A DNA stretch of 64,000 nt, from contig NZ_CP107929.1 of the NCBI RefSeq assembly GCF_036017915.1, positions 6,189,001-6,253,000 of the forward strand. Reading direction: 5' to 3'. Made by a program: the position numbers and the translations under genes. The DNA is from Micromonospora sp. NBC_00421. GTDB lineage: Bacteria; Actinomycetota; Actinomycetes; Mycobacteriales; Micromonosporaceae. The notes beneath the pieces are model-generated. The model searched no databases and was not told where the DNA came from. It saw nothing but the letters and a program-made list of their open reading frames with translations. How positions within the stretch are numbered: position 1 is the first letter of the stretch; every line of letters begins with the position of its first letter. Below, in pieces: positions 52,057 to 61,804 of this stretch.

Positions 52057-53226
52057 TCACTTGTCGATGTCGCCGACCACGAAGAACATCGAGCCGAGGA
52101 TGGCGATCAGGTCGGGCACCAGGCAGCCGGGGAGCAGGGTGGCCAGCGCCTGCACGTTGGCGTACGAGGCGGTGCGCAGCTTGAGCCGCCACGGCGTCTT
52201 CTCGCCCCGGGACACCAGGTAGTAGCCGTTGATCCCGAGCGGGTTCTCCGTCCAGGCGTAGGTGTGCCCCTCGGGGGCCTTGACCACCTTGGGCAGTCGG
52301 GTGTTGACCGGCCCGGTGAGCCGGTCCACCCGGTCCAGGCACTGCTCGGCGAGGTCGAGGGAGGCGTACACCTGGTCGAGCAGCACCTCGAAGCGGGCGT
52401 GGCAGTCCCCGGCGGTGCGGGTGACCACCGGCACGTCGAGCTGGTCGTACGCCAGGTAGGGGTCGTCGCGGCGGAGGTCCAGGTCGAGCCCGGAGGCGCG
52501 GGCGACCGGCCCGGACGCCCCGAACGCGGCGGCGTCGGCGGCCGACAGCACACCCACCCCGACGGTTCGGGCCAGGAAGATCTCGTTGCGCCGGATCAGG
52601 TTGTCCAGGTCGGGCATCCGGCGGCGGACCTCGCCGATGGCGGCGCGGGCCCGTCCGGTCCAGCCGGCGGGCACCTCCTCCTTGAGCCCGCCGACCCGGT
52701 TGAACATGTAGTGGATCCGGCCGCCGGAGACCTCCTCCATGATCGCCTGGATGGTCTCCCGTTCCCGGAACGCATAGAAGACCGGGGTGATCGCGCCGAT
52801 CTCCAGCGGGTAGGAGCCGAGGAACATCAGGTGGTTGAGCACCCGGTTCAGCTCGGCCAGCGCCATCCGCAGCCAGGTGGCGCGCTCCGGCACCTCCATG
52901 CCCATCAGCCGTTCCACGGCGAGCGCCACGCCCAGCTCGTTGGAGAACGCCGACAGCCAGTCGTGCCGGTTGGCCAGCACGATGATCTGCCGGTAGTCGC
53001 GGACCTCGAACAGCTTCTCCGCGCCCCGGTGCATGTACCCGACGATCGGTTCGGCGGCGACCACCCGTTCCCCGTCGAGCACCAGCCTCAACCGCAGCAC
53101 GCCGTGCGTCGAGGGGTGCTGCGGGCCGATGTTGAGCACCATGTCGGTGCCGAGCTGCTCCCCGCCGGCACCGGTGCCGACGGTCAGCTCGCGCAGTTCA
53201 CCGGTGTCCGTGGTCATGCCGGTCAT
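52057..53226 (-). CDS. nuoD: Orphan NADH-quinone oxidoreductase subunit D (49-kDa subunit) paralogue
   Basis: 389 aa; the ATG at 53224-53226 overlaps the methyltransferase stop (ATGA). The NuoD family is clear: [18 protein letters not shown] (about 31-48), [75 protein letters not shown] and a C-terminal GDIDK. His41 aligns with the quinone-site His of complex I (Thermus Nqo4 His38), but the matching Tyr87 is Trp90 here (NRHDWLSAF). No other nuo gene is adjacent. It may serve an alternative complex I assembly or a separate quinone-reactive enzyme. Confidence 0.9.
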   Translation of the reverse strand: MTGMTTDTGELRELTVGTGAGGEQLGTDMVLNIGPQHPSTHGVLRLRLVLDGERVVAAEPIVGYMHRGAEKLFEVRDYRQIIVLANRHDWLSAFSNELGVALAVERLMGMEVPERATWLRMALAELNRVLNHLMFLGSYPLEIGAITPVFYAFRERETIQAIMEEVSGGRIHYMFNRVGGLKEEVPAGWTGRARAAIGEVRRRMPDLDNLIRRNEIFLARTVGVGVLSAADAAAFGASGPVARASGLDLDLRRDDPYLAYDQLDVPVVTRTAGDCHARFEVLLDQVYASLDLAEQCLDRVDRLTGPVNTRLPKVVKAPEGHTYAWTENPLGINGYYLVSRGEKTPWRLKLRTASYANVQALATLLPGCLVPDLIAILGSMFFVVGDIDK

Positions 53227-54407
53227 CGTGCCATGAGCGCGTCGACGGTGACGCCGACCGGCTGGAGCAGCCAGTAGTGTCCGCCGAGCCCGGCCGGGTC
53301 GGTCAGCTCCGCCGCCGCCGACGCCGCGGCGAGCGCCCGCACGTACCCGGCCGGGTCGGTGCCGGCCAGGCTCAGCGGCGGTCGCCCGCCGTCGGCCCCG
53401 AGCGCCCGCAGCGCCTCCCGCTGCGACATCAGCGTGTACGCACACCCGGCGACCCGTGCACCGGCGGCGGCGACCGAGTCCATGGCGACGTGCGCGGTGA
53501 TGTCGCACGAACCGTCCGGCACCGGCGGCACCTGCCGGCCACCCCGGTACCCGGTCAACGTCCCGCCCACCGGCCGCCCCTCCCGCACATGCCCGTAGTC
53601 CACGGCGAGCGCCACCCCCCGCCGCAGGCACCCGACGGCCCGCCCCCAAGCCTCATCCCGACTCCGCCCCACCTCCACCCCGCCAACCCCCACCCGGTCG
53701 ATCTCCGCCCCGGTGATCAAGAGGTTTGCGTCAGGTTCCGGGCCCACTTCTGACGTAAAGCTCTTGATCACCGGGCTCGACATGGGGGGTGGGGGTGGGG
53801 TGGGGTGCCAGTGGGTCAGCCAGGCGGTGTCCTGAGGGGTGAGTGGGGGGCCTGGGGATTCGGTGCCGGTGCGGGGGTGGACGAGGCGGTAGTGGTAGCC
53901 GTTTGCGGGGGTGTGGTCGGCGAGGTCCAGGGGGACGTTGTCAAGCCATTCGGTGGCGATCAGGAGGCCGGTCACGGCTTGGGGTATCTCGGTGGTCCAG
54001 TCGATGTCGGGTAGGAGATCCGGTGGGCGGGGGGCCAGTTCCACGGCGGTGAGGCGTAGGCGGTGGGCCAGCGGCGGCGGCTCCGGGTGGGTGCCGGCCA
54101 GGGCTGCGCGAGGTGGGTCGGTGCGGGGGTCGGCGTCGCGGGCCAGGGTGGCCAGGGTGCGGAGCAGTTCGGCCCGGCCGGCACCGACGTCCACCACGTC
54201 GAACGGGGTGGGGAAGCCCAGGATGGCGTCCAGGCGCGACACCAACCGGAACACCGCCGCCGCGAACGCGGGGGAGGCGTGCACGCTGGTCCGGAAGTGG
54301 TCGGCCGGTCCGGTGCCGGAGACGAAGAAACCGCCCGGCCCGTACAGGGCGGCGTCCATGGCGTCCCGCCAGCGCATCGAGTTCATCCCGGGTTCAGGGT
54401 CCGTCAC
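53223..54407 (-). CDS. MidA/NDUFAF7-type class I SAM-dependent methyltransferase (DUF185)
   Basis: 394 aa from the GTG at 54405-54407 (7 nt after a minus-strand TAGGGT). The N-terminus has [20 protein letters not shown], a signature of the MidA/COG1565 group. The SAM-binding motif is [20 protein letters not shown], and [16 protein letters not shown] and [19 protein letters not shown] are further family segments. Human NDUFAF7 dimethylates Arg85 of NDUFS2, the NuoD homologue; here the gene overlaps an orphan nuoD, so that protein is the likely substrate. A 65-bp inverted-repeat element and a Pro/His-rich stretch encoded by G/C runs lie in the middle (about residues 195-230), unlike the rest of the gene. 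Confidence 0.85.
   Translation of the reverse strand: MTDPEPGMNSMRWRDAMDAALYGPGGFFVSGTGPADHFRTSVHASPAFAAAVFRLVSRLDAILGFPTPFDVVDVGAGRAELLRTLATLARDADPRTDPPRAALAGTHPEPPPLAHRLRLTAVELAPRPPDLLPDIDWTTEIPQAVTGLLIATEWLDNVPLDLADHTPANGYHYRLVHPRTGTESPGPPLTPQDTAWLTHWHPTPPPPPMSSPVIKSFTSEVGPEPDANLLITGAEIDRVGVGGVEVGRSRDEAWGRAVGCLRRGVALAVDYGHVREGRPVGGTLTGYRGGRQVPPVPDGSCDITAHVAMDSVAAAGARVAGCAYTLMSQREALRALGADGGRPPLSLAGTDPAGYVRALAAASAAAELTDPAGLGGHYWLLQPVGVTVDALMAR
53710..53774. repeat. 65-bp inverted-repeat (MITE/REP-like) element inside the methyltransferase gene
   Basis: Arms of 25 bp (53710-53734 and 53750-53774) pair with only two mismatches around a 15-nt spacer. The outer part is CCGGTGATCAAGAG. The element is AT-richer than its surroundings and is translated as part of the methyltransferase ([20 protein letters not shown]). 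It carries no gene. Such mobile palindromes usually lie between genes; an in-frame position within a gene is unusual. Confidence 0.7.
53784..53805 (+). other. Potential G-quadruplex tract
   Basis: Four G runs of 6, 5, 4 and 4 bases separated by single T residues (53784-53805) meet the classic quadruplex pattern with one-base loops. It lies on the template strand of the methyltransferase gene, 10 bp from the inverted-repeat element, and encodes the Pro-rich TPPPPP stretch on the other strand. Confidence 0.6.
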
Positions 54408-54414
54408 CGTGCCG

Positions 54415-54420
54415 ACCCTA
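54415..54420 (-). promoter_or_regulatory. -10 hexamer TAGGGT for the methyltransferase-nuoD operon
   Basis: On the minus strand TAGGGT ends 7 nt before the GTG start at 54407. This supports a leaderless two-gene transcript and selects GTG 54407 over an earlier start. Confidence 0.4.
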
Positions 54421-54604
54421 CGGTCTGCGCGCACGAGACGGGCGAAGCCGTGCACGCTCCCCTGGCACCCGGGCCGTGGTGCGCCACCGGAAAGCCCGGT
54501 GCCCGTGGTCGGTGAAGGTTTTCACACATCCTTGTTCGGGTTCCCTGCCCCCGGCGCATACTTGCGATCGACCGGTACCCCCTTCCGAGGACTGGATCGT
54601 TGCC

Positions 54605-55582
54605 ATGAGCGCACCGCTGCGCCCGCGTCCGGCCGCCCCACCCGGGGCCGCCGTACCGCAGGGCTCCGCCGTACCCGGCGTCCCGTTCGTCCTTCCCCGC
54701 AGCCTCACCGTCGGTGTCGTCGGCGCCGGCCGGGTGGGAGCCGTGCTGGGGGCGGCACTGGTCGCCGCCGGGCACCGGGTGGTCGCCGCCTCCGGGGTCT
54801 CCGGGGCCGCGAAGGCCCGGATCGCGCTGCTGCTGCCGGAGGCCGTGAACCGGTCGGTCATCGCGGTCGCCCGGGAGGCCACCGATCTGCTGCTGATCGC
54901 CGTACCGGACGACGCGCTGGCCGGGGTGGTCGCCGGGCTGGCCGACACCGGGGCGCTGCGCCCCGGCCAACTGGTCGCGCACACCTCCGGCGCGCACGGC
55001 CTGGCCGTGCTGGCCCCGGCCGCCGCCGTGGGTGCCCGGCCGCTGGCCCTGCACCCCGCGATGACCTTCACCGGTACGCCGGACGACCTCTCCCGACTCG
55101 CCGGCATCTCCTACGGGGTGACGGCACCGGCGGAGCTGCGGGCGGCGGCGGCCCGGCTGGTCGCCGACCTGGGTGGGGTGCCGGAGTGGGTGGGCGAGGC
55201 CGACCGGGTCCTCTACCACGCGGCGCTGGCGCACGGCGCGAACCACCTGGTGACCCTGGTCAACGAGGCGGCCGACCGGCTGCGCGACGCCGGGGTGACC
55301 CAGCCGGAGAAGGTGCTCGCCCCGTTGCTGCGGGCGGCCCTGGAGAACGCGCTGCGGCTCGGCGACGACGCGCTCACCGGCCCGGTGTCGCGCGGCGACG
55401 CGGGCACCGTACGGCGGCACCTGGCCCGGCTGGCGGAGACCGCGCCGGAATCCGTCGCCCCCTACCTGGCGTTGGCACGACGGAGCGCGGACCGGGCGAT
55501 CGCGGCGGGCCGGCTCCGCCCGGTGGACGCCGAGTCGCTGCTGGACGTGCTGGCGGGCATCCACCGCGAGGTGGCAGCGTGA
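54605..55582 (+). CDS. Rossmann-like and DUF2520 domain protein
   Basis: 325 aa, ATG at 54605. An N-terminal dinucleotide-binding fold reads [20 protein letters not shown] (about 36-55), with [19 protein letters not shown] and [14 protein letters not shown]. The C-terminal DUF2520 helices include [20 protein letters not shown]. The order DUF2520-panC-panD is conserved in Actinobacteria (Rv3603c-Rv3601c), and members are suspected NAD(P)-dependent reductases for the pantothenate pathway (ketopantoate reduction has been proposed). Its TGA stop (55580-55582) is also the first TGA of the tandem repeat array upstream of panC. Confidence 0.88.
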   Translation: MSAPLRPRPAAPPGAAVPQGSAVPGVPFVLPRSLTVGVVGAGRVGAVLGAALVAAGHRVVAASGVSGAAKARIALLLPEAVNRSVIAVAREATDLLLIAVPDDALAGVVAGLADTGALRPGQLVAHTSGAHGLAVLAPAAAVGARPLALHPAMTFTGTPDDLSRLAGISYGVTAPAELRAAAARLVADLGGVPEWVGEADRVLYHAALAHGANHLVTLVNEAADRLRDAGVTQPEKVLAPLLRAALENALRLGDDALTGPVSRGDAGTVRRHLARLAETAPESVAPYLALARRSADRAIAAGRLRPVDAESLLDVLAGIHREVAA

Positions 55583-55748
55583 GCCGGGTTTGCGAGCCCC
55601 GCAGTCGCGATCGGAGGGCGGACCGGTGAGCGCGAGGAGTGAGCCGGGTTTGCGAGCCCCGCAGTCGCGAACGGAGGGCGGATCGGTGAGCGCGAGGAGT
55701 GAGCCGGGTTTGCGAGCCCCGCAGTCGCGAACGGAGGGCGGACCGGTG
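55580..55748 (+). repeat. Tandem 60-bp repeat array (GAGCCCCGCAG family), locus C, with stacked panC starts
   Basis: Copies begin at 55580, 55640 and 55700. Each runs TGAGCCGGGTTTGCGAGCCC, GCAGTCGCGAACGGAGGGCG, then GTG and AGCGCGAGGAG. Copies differ at a few positions only (e.g. GATCGG in copy 1 for GAACGG). The period of 60 keeps all three GTGs (55626, 55686, 55746) in one frame, each with the same GGAGGG 7 nt upstream. Use of the outer starts would add one or two copies of the 20-residue peptide [19 protein letters not shown](P/S) to PanC. Confidence 0.85.
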
Positions 55749-56591
55749 ACGGAGTTGGTACACACGCGGGCCGAGCTGGCGAAGGCGCGGTCGGGGCTGG
55801 CCGGCACGGTCGGTGTGGTGATGACGATGGGCGCGCTGCACCAGGGGCACGAGGCGCTGATCCGGGCGGCCCGGGAACGGGCCGACCACGTCCTGGTGAC
55901 GGTCTTCGTTAACCCGTTGCAGTTCGGCCCGAACGAGGACTTCGACAGGTACCCGCGCACCCTGGACGCCGACCTGGCGGTGTGCCGGCGGGCCGGCGCG
56001 GACCTGGTCTTCGCCCCGGCCGTGGCGGACATGTACCCGGCCGGTGAGCCGATGGTCCGGATCAACCCGGGGCAGCTCGGCGAGGATTTCGAGGGGCAGA
56101 GCCGGCCCGGCTTCTTCCACGGTGTGCTGACCGTGGTGTTGAAGCTGCTCCAGCTCACCCGGCCCGATCTCACCTTCTTCGGTGAGAAGGACTACCAGCA
56201 GCTCACCCTGGTCCGTCGGATGGCCCGGGACCTGGACGTGCCGGTCGAGGTGGTCGGGGTGCCGACCGTACGGGAGCCGGACGGTCTGGCGCTGTCCAGC
56301 CGCAACCGCTACCTGTCGGCGGAGGAACGGCAGGCGGCGCTCGGCCTGTCCGCCGCGCTGCGGGCCGGGGCCACCGCCGCCGAGTCGGGTGCCGACGCCG
56401 GTGAGGTGCTGGCCGCCGGGCACCGGGCGCTCCACGGGGTGCCGGGCGTGAGCGTGGACTACCTGGTGCTCACCGATCCGGACCTGGAGCCGGGGCCGGT
56501 CACCGGGCCGGCCCGGCTGCTGATCGCCGCGTGGGTGGGCAGGACCCGGCTGATCGACAACCTGGCCATCCAGCTCGCCCCCCGCTCCTGA
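55746..56591 (+). CDS. panC: Pantothenate synthetase (pantoate-beta-alanine ligase)
   Basis: 281 aa from the GTG at 55746, the start closest to the homologous N-terminus ([18 protein letters not shown]). It adenylates pantoate and couples it to beta-alanine. Signatures: [20 protein letters not shown] with the HIGH-like [40 protein letters not shown], and [16 protein letters not shown] with the KMSKS-like loop. Upstream in-frame GTGs in the repeat array (55686 and 55626) have equally good ribosome-binding sites, so N-terminally extended isoforms are possible. panD follows 33 bp downstream. Confidence 0.95.
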   Translation: MTELVHTRAELAKARSGLAGTVGVVMTMGALHQGHEALIRAARERADHVLVTVFVNPLQFGPNEDFDRYPRTLDADLAVCRRAGADLVFAPAVADMYPAGEPMVRINPGQLGEDFEGQSRPGFFHGVLTVVLKLLQLTRPDLTFFGEKDYQQLTLVRRMARDLDVPVEVVGVPTVREPDGLALSSRNRYLSAEERQAALGLSAALRAGATAAESGADAGEVLAAGHRALHGVPGVSVDYLVLTDPDLEPGPVTGPARLLIAAWVGRTRLIDNLAIQLAPRS

Positions 56592-56624
56592 CCCACGCAC
56601 ATCACCATTCCGAGAGGCACGCAG

Positions 56625-57050
56625 ATGTTCCGGACCATGCTCAAGTCGAAGATCCACCGGGCCACGGTGACCCAGGCCGACCTGCACTACGTCGGTTCGG
56701 TGACGGTGGACCAGGATCTGCTCGACGCTGCCGACCTGCTCCCGGGCGAGCAGGTGGCGATCGTGGACGTGACCAACGGGGCCCGGCTGGAGACGTACGT
56801 GATCCCGGGGGAGCGGGGCAGCGGCGTGATCGGCATCAACGGCGCGGCGGCGCACCTGGTGCATCCGCAGGATCTGGTGATCCTGATCTCGTACGGTCAG
56901 ATGGACGACGTGGAGGCCCGGACGTACCGGCCCCGGGTGGTGCATGTCGACGCCGACAACAGGGTCGTTGAGCTGGGCGTCGACCCCGCTGCGGCGGCTG
57001 CCGGGACGGCCGGTGACCCGGTGTCGAGCCCGCTCGCCGTCGTCGGCTGA
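56625..57050 (+). CDS. panD: Aspartate 1-decarboxylase
   Basis: 141 aa; ATG with AGAGG upstream. This pyruvoyl-dependent enzyme makes beta-alanine from aspartate. The self-cleavage site Gly24-Ser25 is present in [20 protein letters not shown]; the new Ser25 end becomes the pyruvoyl group. [20 protein letters not shown] and [20 protein letters not shown] are further conserved parts, as is Tyr in SYGQMDD. The C-terminal 20 residues are variable. It forms a pantothenate operon with DUF2520 and panC. Confidence 0.96.
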   Translation: MFRTMLKSKIHRATVTQADLHYVGSVTVDQDLLDAADLLPGEQVAIVDVTNGARLETYVIPGERGSGVIGINGAAAHLVHPQDLVILISYGQMDDVEARTYRPRVVHVDADNRVVELGVDPAAAAAGTAGDPVSSPLAVVG

Positions 57051-57137
57051 CCAGAATTCCGGTCTGTTACCGGAAGGTCATTTTTGGTTACCCTGGTCCG
57101 ACCGTCGGATTGACGGTCGTCGGCTGGGGAGGCTGCC

Positions 57138-58034
57138 GTGCGCCGTGCGACGAGGGTCCTGGTCGCCGCGTGGGCGGTGGGTGCGATGTTGACGGGTTGC
57201 GGCGTACCGGGCGGTCTCGACGGGGATCTCACCGACGACTGGGCGGCCCTGCCGACGGCCGGGCCGTTCACCCCCGGGGCGGGGGTGTGCCAGGTCGCCG
57301 ACTTCACCGACACGGTCGCCCTGGCGGCGTACGCGCCGGTGGACTGTGCGGTTCCGCACCGGGTGGAGACGGTGCACGTGGGCGCGTTGCCTGCTGGGCG
57401 GGCCGCCGCGCCGGCCACCGGTTCGGCCGAGCTGCGGGGCGCGTTCGCCGAGTGCGACACCAGGGCCGCCGGTTACCTGGGCGACGACTGGCGGGCCGGT
57501 CGGCTGCGGTTGGCGGTGGCGCTGCCGACCACACCGGGCTGGGCGGCCGGTGCCCGCTGGTTCCGGTGCGACCTCAGCGAGGTGGACACGGCCGAGGCGG
57601 CGGCTACCGTGGTCACCCGTACCGGCAGCCTGCGGGACGCGCTGAAGGGGCCGTCCCCGCTGCGGCTGGGCTGCCAGCGGGCGAAGAGGGGTCGGGGCGC
57701 CGGGGTGCAGGTGCTGGTGCCTGTGGAGTGCTCGGCCGTGCACGAGGCGGAGTTCGTGGGCGCCTGGAAGGCCCCCGATCGGGCGTACCCGGCGAAGGAC
57801 GTCGACTGGCTGCCGCTGTACGCCGGCTGCCGTACCCTGCTGGGCCGTTACGTGGGCGTGCCTGACGACGCCGACCTGCGGTTCCGCAGCGGCGTGGTGG
57901 TACGTCCGCCCGGTCCGGGCCGGTGGCGGGTCGGCGACCGGGGGGTCCGCTGCTACCTCTGGTTGAGCGACCGGACGGTGACCGCCTCGCTGAAGGGGGG
58001 CGGCCCGGCCGCCCTGCCGGTCCGCACGAAGTAA
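57138..58034 (+). CDS. Septum-formation family lipoprotein
   Basis: 298 aa, GTG start. The lipobox LTGC places the acylated Cys at 21. The external region contains two Cys-paired modules of the Septum_form type: VCQVADFTDTVALAAYAPVD followed by CAVPHRVETVHVG, and later PLRLGCQRAKRGRG with PVECSAVHEAEFVG. The C/H pattern (CxxPH, CsavHe) is typical of this family, linked to septum formation by annotation only. TTACCG and TACCCT (57066 and 57088 region, 16-nt spacing) could form its promoter. It sits between panD and nadB with no evident link to either. Confidence 0.75.
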   Translation: MRRATRVLVAAWAVGAMLTGCGVPGGLDGDLTDDWAALPTAGPFTPGAGVCQVADFTDTVALAAYAPVDCAVPHRVETVHVGALPAGRAAAPATGSAELRGAFAECDTRAAGYLGDDWRAGRLRLAVALPTTPGWAAGARWFRCDLSEVDTAEAAATVVTRTGSLRDALKGPSPLRLGCQRAKRGRGAGVQVLVPVECSAVHEAEFVGAWKAPDRAYPAKDVDWLPLYAGCRTLLGRYVGVPDDADLRFRSGVVVRPPGPGRWRVGDRGVRCYLWLSDRTVTASLKGGGPAALPVRTK

Positions 58035-58108
58035 CCGGGCGGGGTAGCCGAAACCACTCGTCCCGCCCCCGCCGCCCGTCGCGAGGATCGTTCGGGTTGA
58101 CTGTGGGC

Positions 58109-59806
<1,698 letters not shown>

Positions 59807-59819
59807 CCACCCGGAGCGG

Positions 59820-59920
59820 GCCGGGTTTGCGAGCCCCGCAGTGGCGAACTAAGGGGGTGCGGTGAGTCCGAGGAGTGAGCCGGGTTTGCGAGCCCCGCAG
59901 TGGCGAACTAAGGAGATACA
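59820..59920 (+). repeat. Tandem 59-bp repeat array (GAGCCCCGCAG family), locus D, upstream of nadC
   Basis: Two copies begin at 59820 and 59879 (GCCGGGTTTGCGAGCCCCGC, then AGTGGCGAACTAAGG). The first copy has the GTGAG-TCCGAGGAGTGAGCC tail seen in the other arrays. The second ends in AAGGAGATACA and supplies the ribosome-binding site of nadC (GTG 59921). The upstream GTG at 59862 has a weaker AAGGGGG before it and opens a short frame not in phase with nadC. Confidence 0.8.
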
Positions 59921-60817
59921 GTGCGGGAATCGACGCGGCAGGCGCTGACGGCCGGTGGGCTGGACCCGGAACGGGTGCGGCGGGTGATCGTCGACGCGCT
60001 CACCGAGGACCTGGGGGCGGACTTCCTCGACGTCACCAGCGTCGCCACCATCGCGGCCGGGCAGACCGACACCGCCGACCTGGTGGCGAGGGCCGACGGG
60101 GTGGTGGCCGGGCTGACGGTGGCCGCTGCGGTGTTCGAGCTGGTCGGCGAGGTGACCGCCGCGGAGCGTACCGTCGAGGTGGTGGTGGTGGCCCACGACG
60201 GCGCACGGGTGGCCCGGGGGGACGTGCTGGCCACGGTGACCGGCCCGACCCGGCTGCTGCTCACCGCCGAGCGCACCGCGCTGAACCTGCTCTCCCGGCT
60301 CTCCGGGGTGGCCACCCACACCCGGGCCTGGGCGGACGCCCTGGCCGGCACCAAGGCGACCGTGCTGGACACCCGCAAGACCACGCCGGGCCTGCGGATG
60401 CTGGAGAAGTACGCGGTCCGGGCCGGCGGTGGCACCAACAAGCGGATGGGCCTGTACGACGTCGCCATGATCAAGGACAACCACAAGCTGGCCGCCGGGG
60501 GCATCGGGGCGGCCTTCCGGCGGGTCCGGCAGGCCTTCCCGGAGGTGCCGGTGCAGGTCGAGGTGGACACCCCGGCCGAGGCGGTGGAGGCGGTCGAGGC
60601 CGGCGCGGACTTCCTGCTGCTGGACAACATGTCCCCGGCGACCCTGCGCGAGGTGGTCGCGGCGGTCGGCGACCGGGCCGAGCTGGAGGCGACCGGTGGG
60701 CTGACCCTGGAGGTGGCCGCCGAGTACGGGGCGACCGGGGTGGACTTCCTCTCGGTGGGCGCGCTGACGCACTCCTCGCCGATCCTGGACATCGCCCTGG
60801 ACCTGCGCGAGCGGTGA
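59921..60817 (+). CDS. nadC: Nicotinate-nucleotide pyrophosphorylase (quinolinate phosphoribosyltransferase)
   Basis: 298 aa, GTG start with AGGAG six nt before. It converts quinolinate and PRPP to nicotinate mononucleotide. Motifs: LTAERTALNLLSRLSGVATH, VLDTRKTTPGLRMLEKYAVR, GGGTNKRMGLYDVAMIKDNH, VQVEVDTPAEAVEAVEAGAD and LEATGGLTLEVAAEYGATGV. The Arg, Lys and His residues of the active site are all present. It forms a probable operon with nadB through the repeat-bearing junction. Confidence 0.96.
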   Translation: MRESTRQALTAGGLDPERVRRVIVDALTEDLGADFLDVTSVATIAAGQTDTADLVARADGVVAGLTVAAAVFELVGEVTAAERTVEVVVVAHDGARVARGDVLATVTGPTRLLLTAERTALNLLSRLSGVATHTRAWADALAGTKATVLDTRKTTPGLRMLEKYAVRAGGGTNKRMGLYDVAMIKDNHKLAAGGIGAAFRRVRQAFPEVPVQVEVDTPAEAVEAVEAGADFLLLDNMSPATLREVVAAVGDRAELEATGGLTLEVAAEYGATGVDFLSVGALTHSSPILDIALDLRER

Positions 60818-60906
60818 GCCGGACGGGCTGCCGGGCGTCGGTGCCCCCGGTCGGCGCGGGCACCGGGCCCGGTCCACTCCTCGCCTCCAGCCGGCCGGTC
60901 GGCGTC

Positions 60907-60912
60907 TAGGCT
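60907..60912 (+). promoter_or_regulatory. -10 hexamer TAGGCT, leaderless promoter of coaX
   Basis: TAGGCT ends 6 nt before the GTG at 60919, with no Shine-Dalgarno between. Confidence 0.5.
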
Positions 60913-60918
60913 GCGTGC

Positions 60919-61677
60919 GTGCTGCTCTGCATCGACATCGGAAACACCAACACCGTGCTGGCGACCTTCGACGGCGACAAGCTGGTGCACTCGTGGCGGA
61001 TCAAGACCGACGCCCGTTCCACGGCGGACGAGCTGGGGCTGATGTTCCGGGGGCTGCTGGCCGGCGACGCCGTGGAGATCACCGGGGTGGCCGCCTGCTC
61101 GACGGTGCCGGCGGCGCTGCGCTCGCTGCGGACGATGTTGGCCCGCTACTACGCCGACCTGCCGAGCGTGGTCGTCGAGCCCGGGGTACGCACCGGCGTG
61201 CAACTGGCCATCGACAACCCGAAGGAGGTCGGCGCGGACCGGGTGGTCAACACGCTGGCCGCGTACACCCTCTACGGGGGTCCGTCGATCGTGGTGGACT
61301 TCGGCACCACCACCAACTTCGACGTGATCAGCGGCCGGGGCGAGTTCCTCGGCGGGGCGTTCGCCCCGGGCATCGAGATCTCCTTCGACGCGTTGGCGGC
61401 CCGCGCCGCCCAGCTGCGCAAGGTGGAGGCGAACAAGCCCCGTTCGGTGATCGGCAAGAACACCGTGGAGTGCCTCCAGTCCGGCCTCTACTTCGGCTTC
61501 GCCGGGCAGGTCGACCGGATCGTCGAGCGGATGACCGAGGAGTTGGGCGAGGTCAGGGCGGTGATCGCCACCGGCGGGCTGGCCTCGGTGGTGATCGGCG
61601 AGTGCCGGACCATCACCCACCACGAGCCGATGATCACCCTGATCGGCCTCCGGATGGTCTACGAACGCAACACCTGA
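60919..61677 (+). CDS. coaX: Type III pantothenate kinase
   Basis: 252 aa, GTG start. CoaX phosphorylates pantothenate, the first step of CoA synthesis. The acetate-kinase-like fold is shown by LLCIDIGNTNTVLATFDGDK (phosphate loop 1 with the catalytic Asp), ITGVAACSTVPAALRSLRTM, VGADRVVNTLAAYTLYGGPS, IVVDFGTTTNFDVIS and VIATGGLASVVIGECRTI. Length is normal. It stands in the conserved panC-panD-coaX-lysS-lsr2 block of Actinobacteria (Rv3600c). Confidence 0.95.
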   Translation: MLLCIDIGNTNTVLATFDGDKLVHSWRIKTDARSTADELGLMFRGLLAGDAVEITGVAACSTVPAALRSLRTMLARYYADLPSVVVEPGVRTGVQLAIDNPKEVGADRVVNTLAAYTLYGGPSIVVDFGTTTNFDVISGRGEFLGGAFAPGIEISFDALAARAAQLRKVEANKPRSVIGKNTVECLQSGLYFGFAGQVDRIVERMTEELGEVRAVIATGGLASVVIGECRTITHHEPMITLIGLRMVYERNT

Positions 61678-61804
61678 GGGCCGCCGGGGCGGTGCCGGGT
61701 GTGCTCGACCACGGCGGGCAGGTTATCCCGTAACGACCCGCCGGGCCCTTGAGTACGCTCATGGGCTGACCCCGTCGAAACTCCCTTAGCCGAGGAAGCG
61801 TGCC

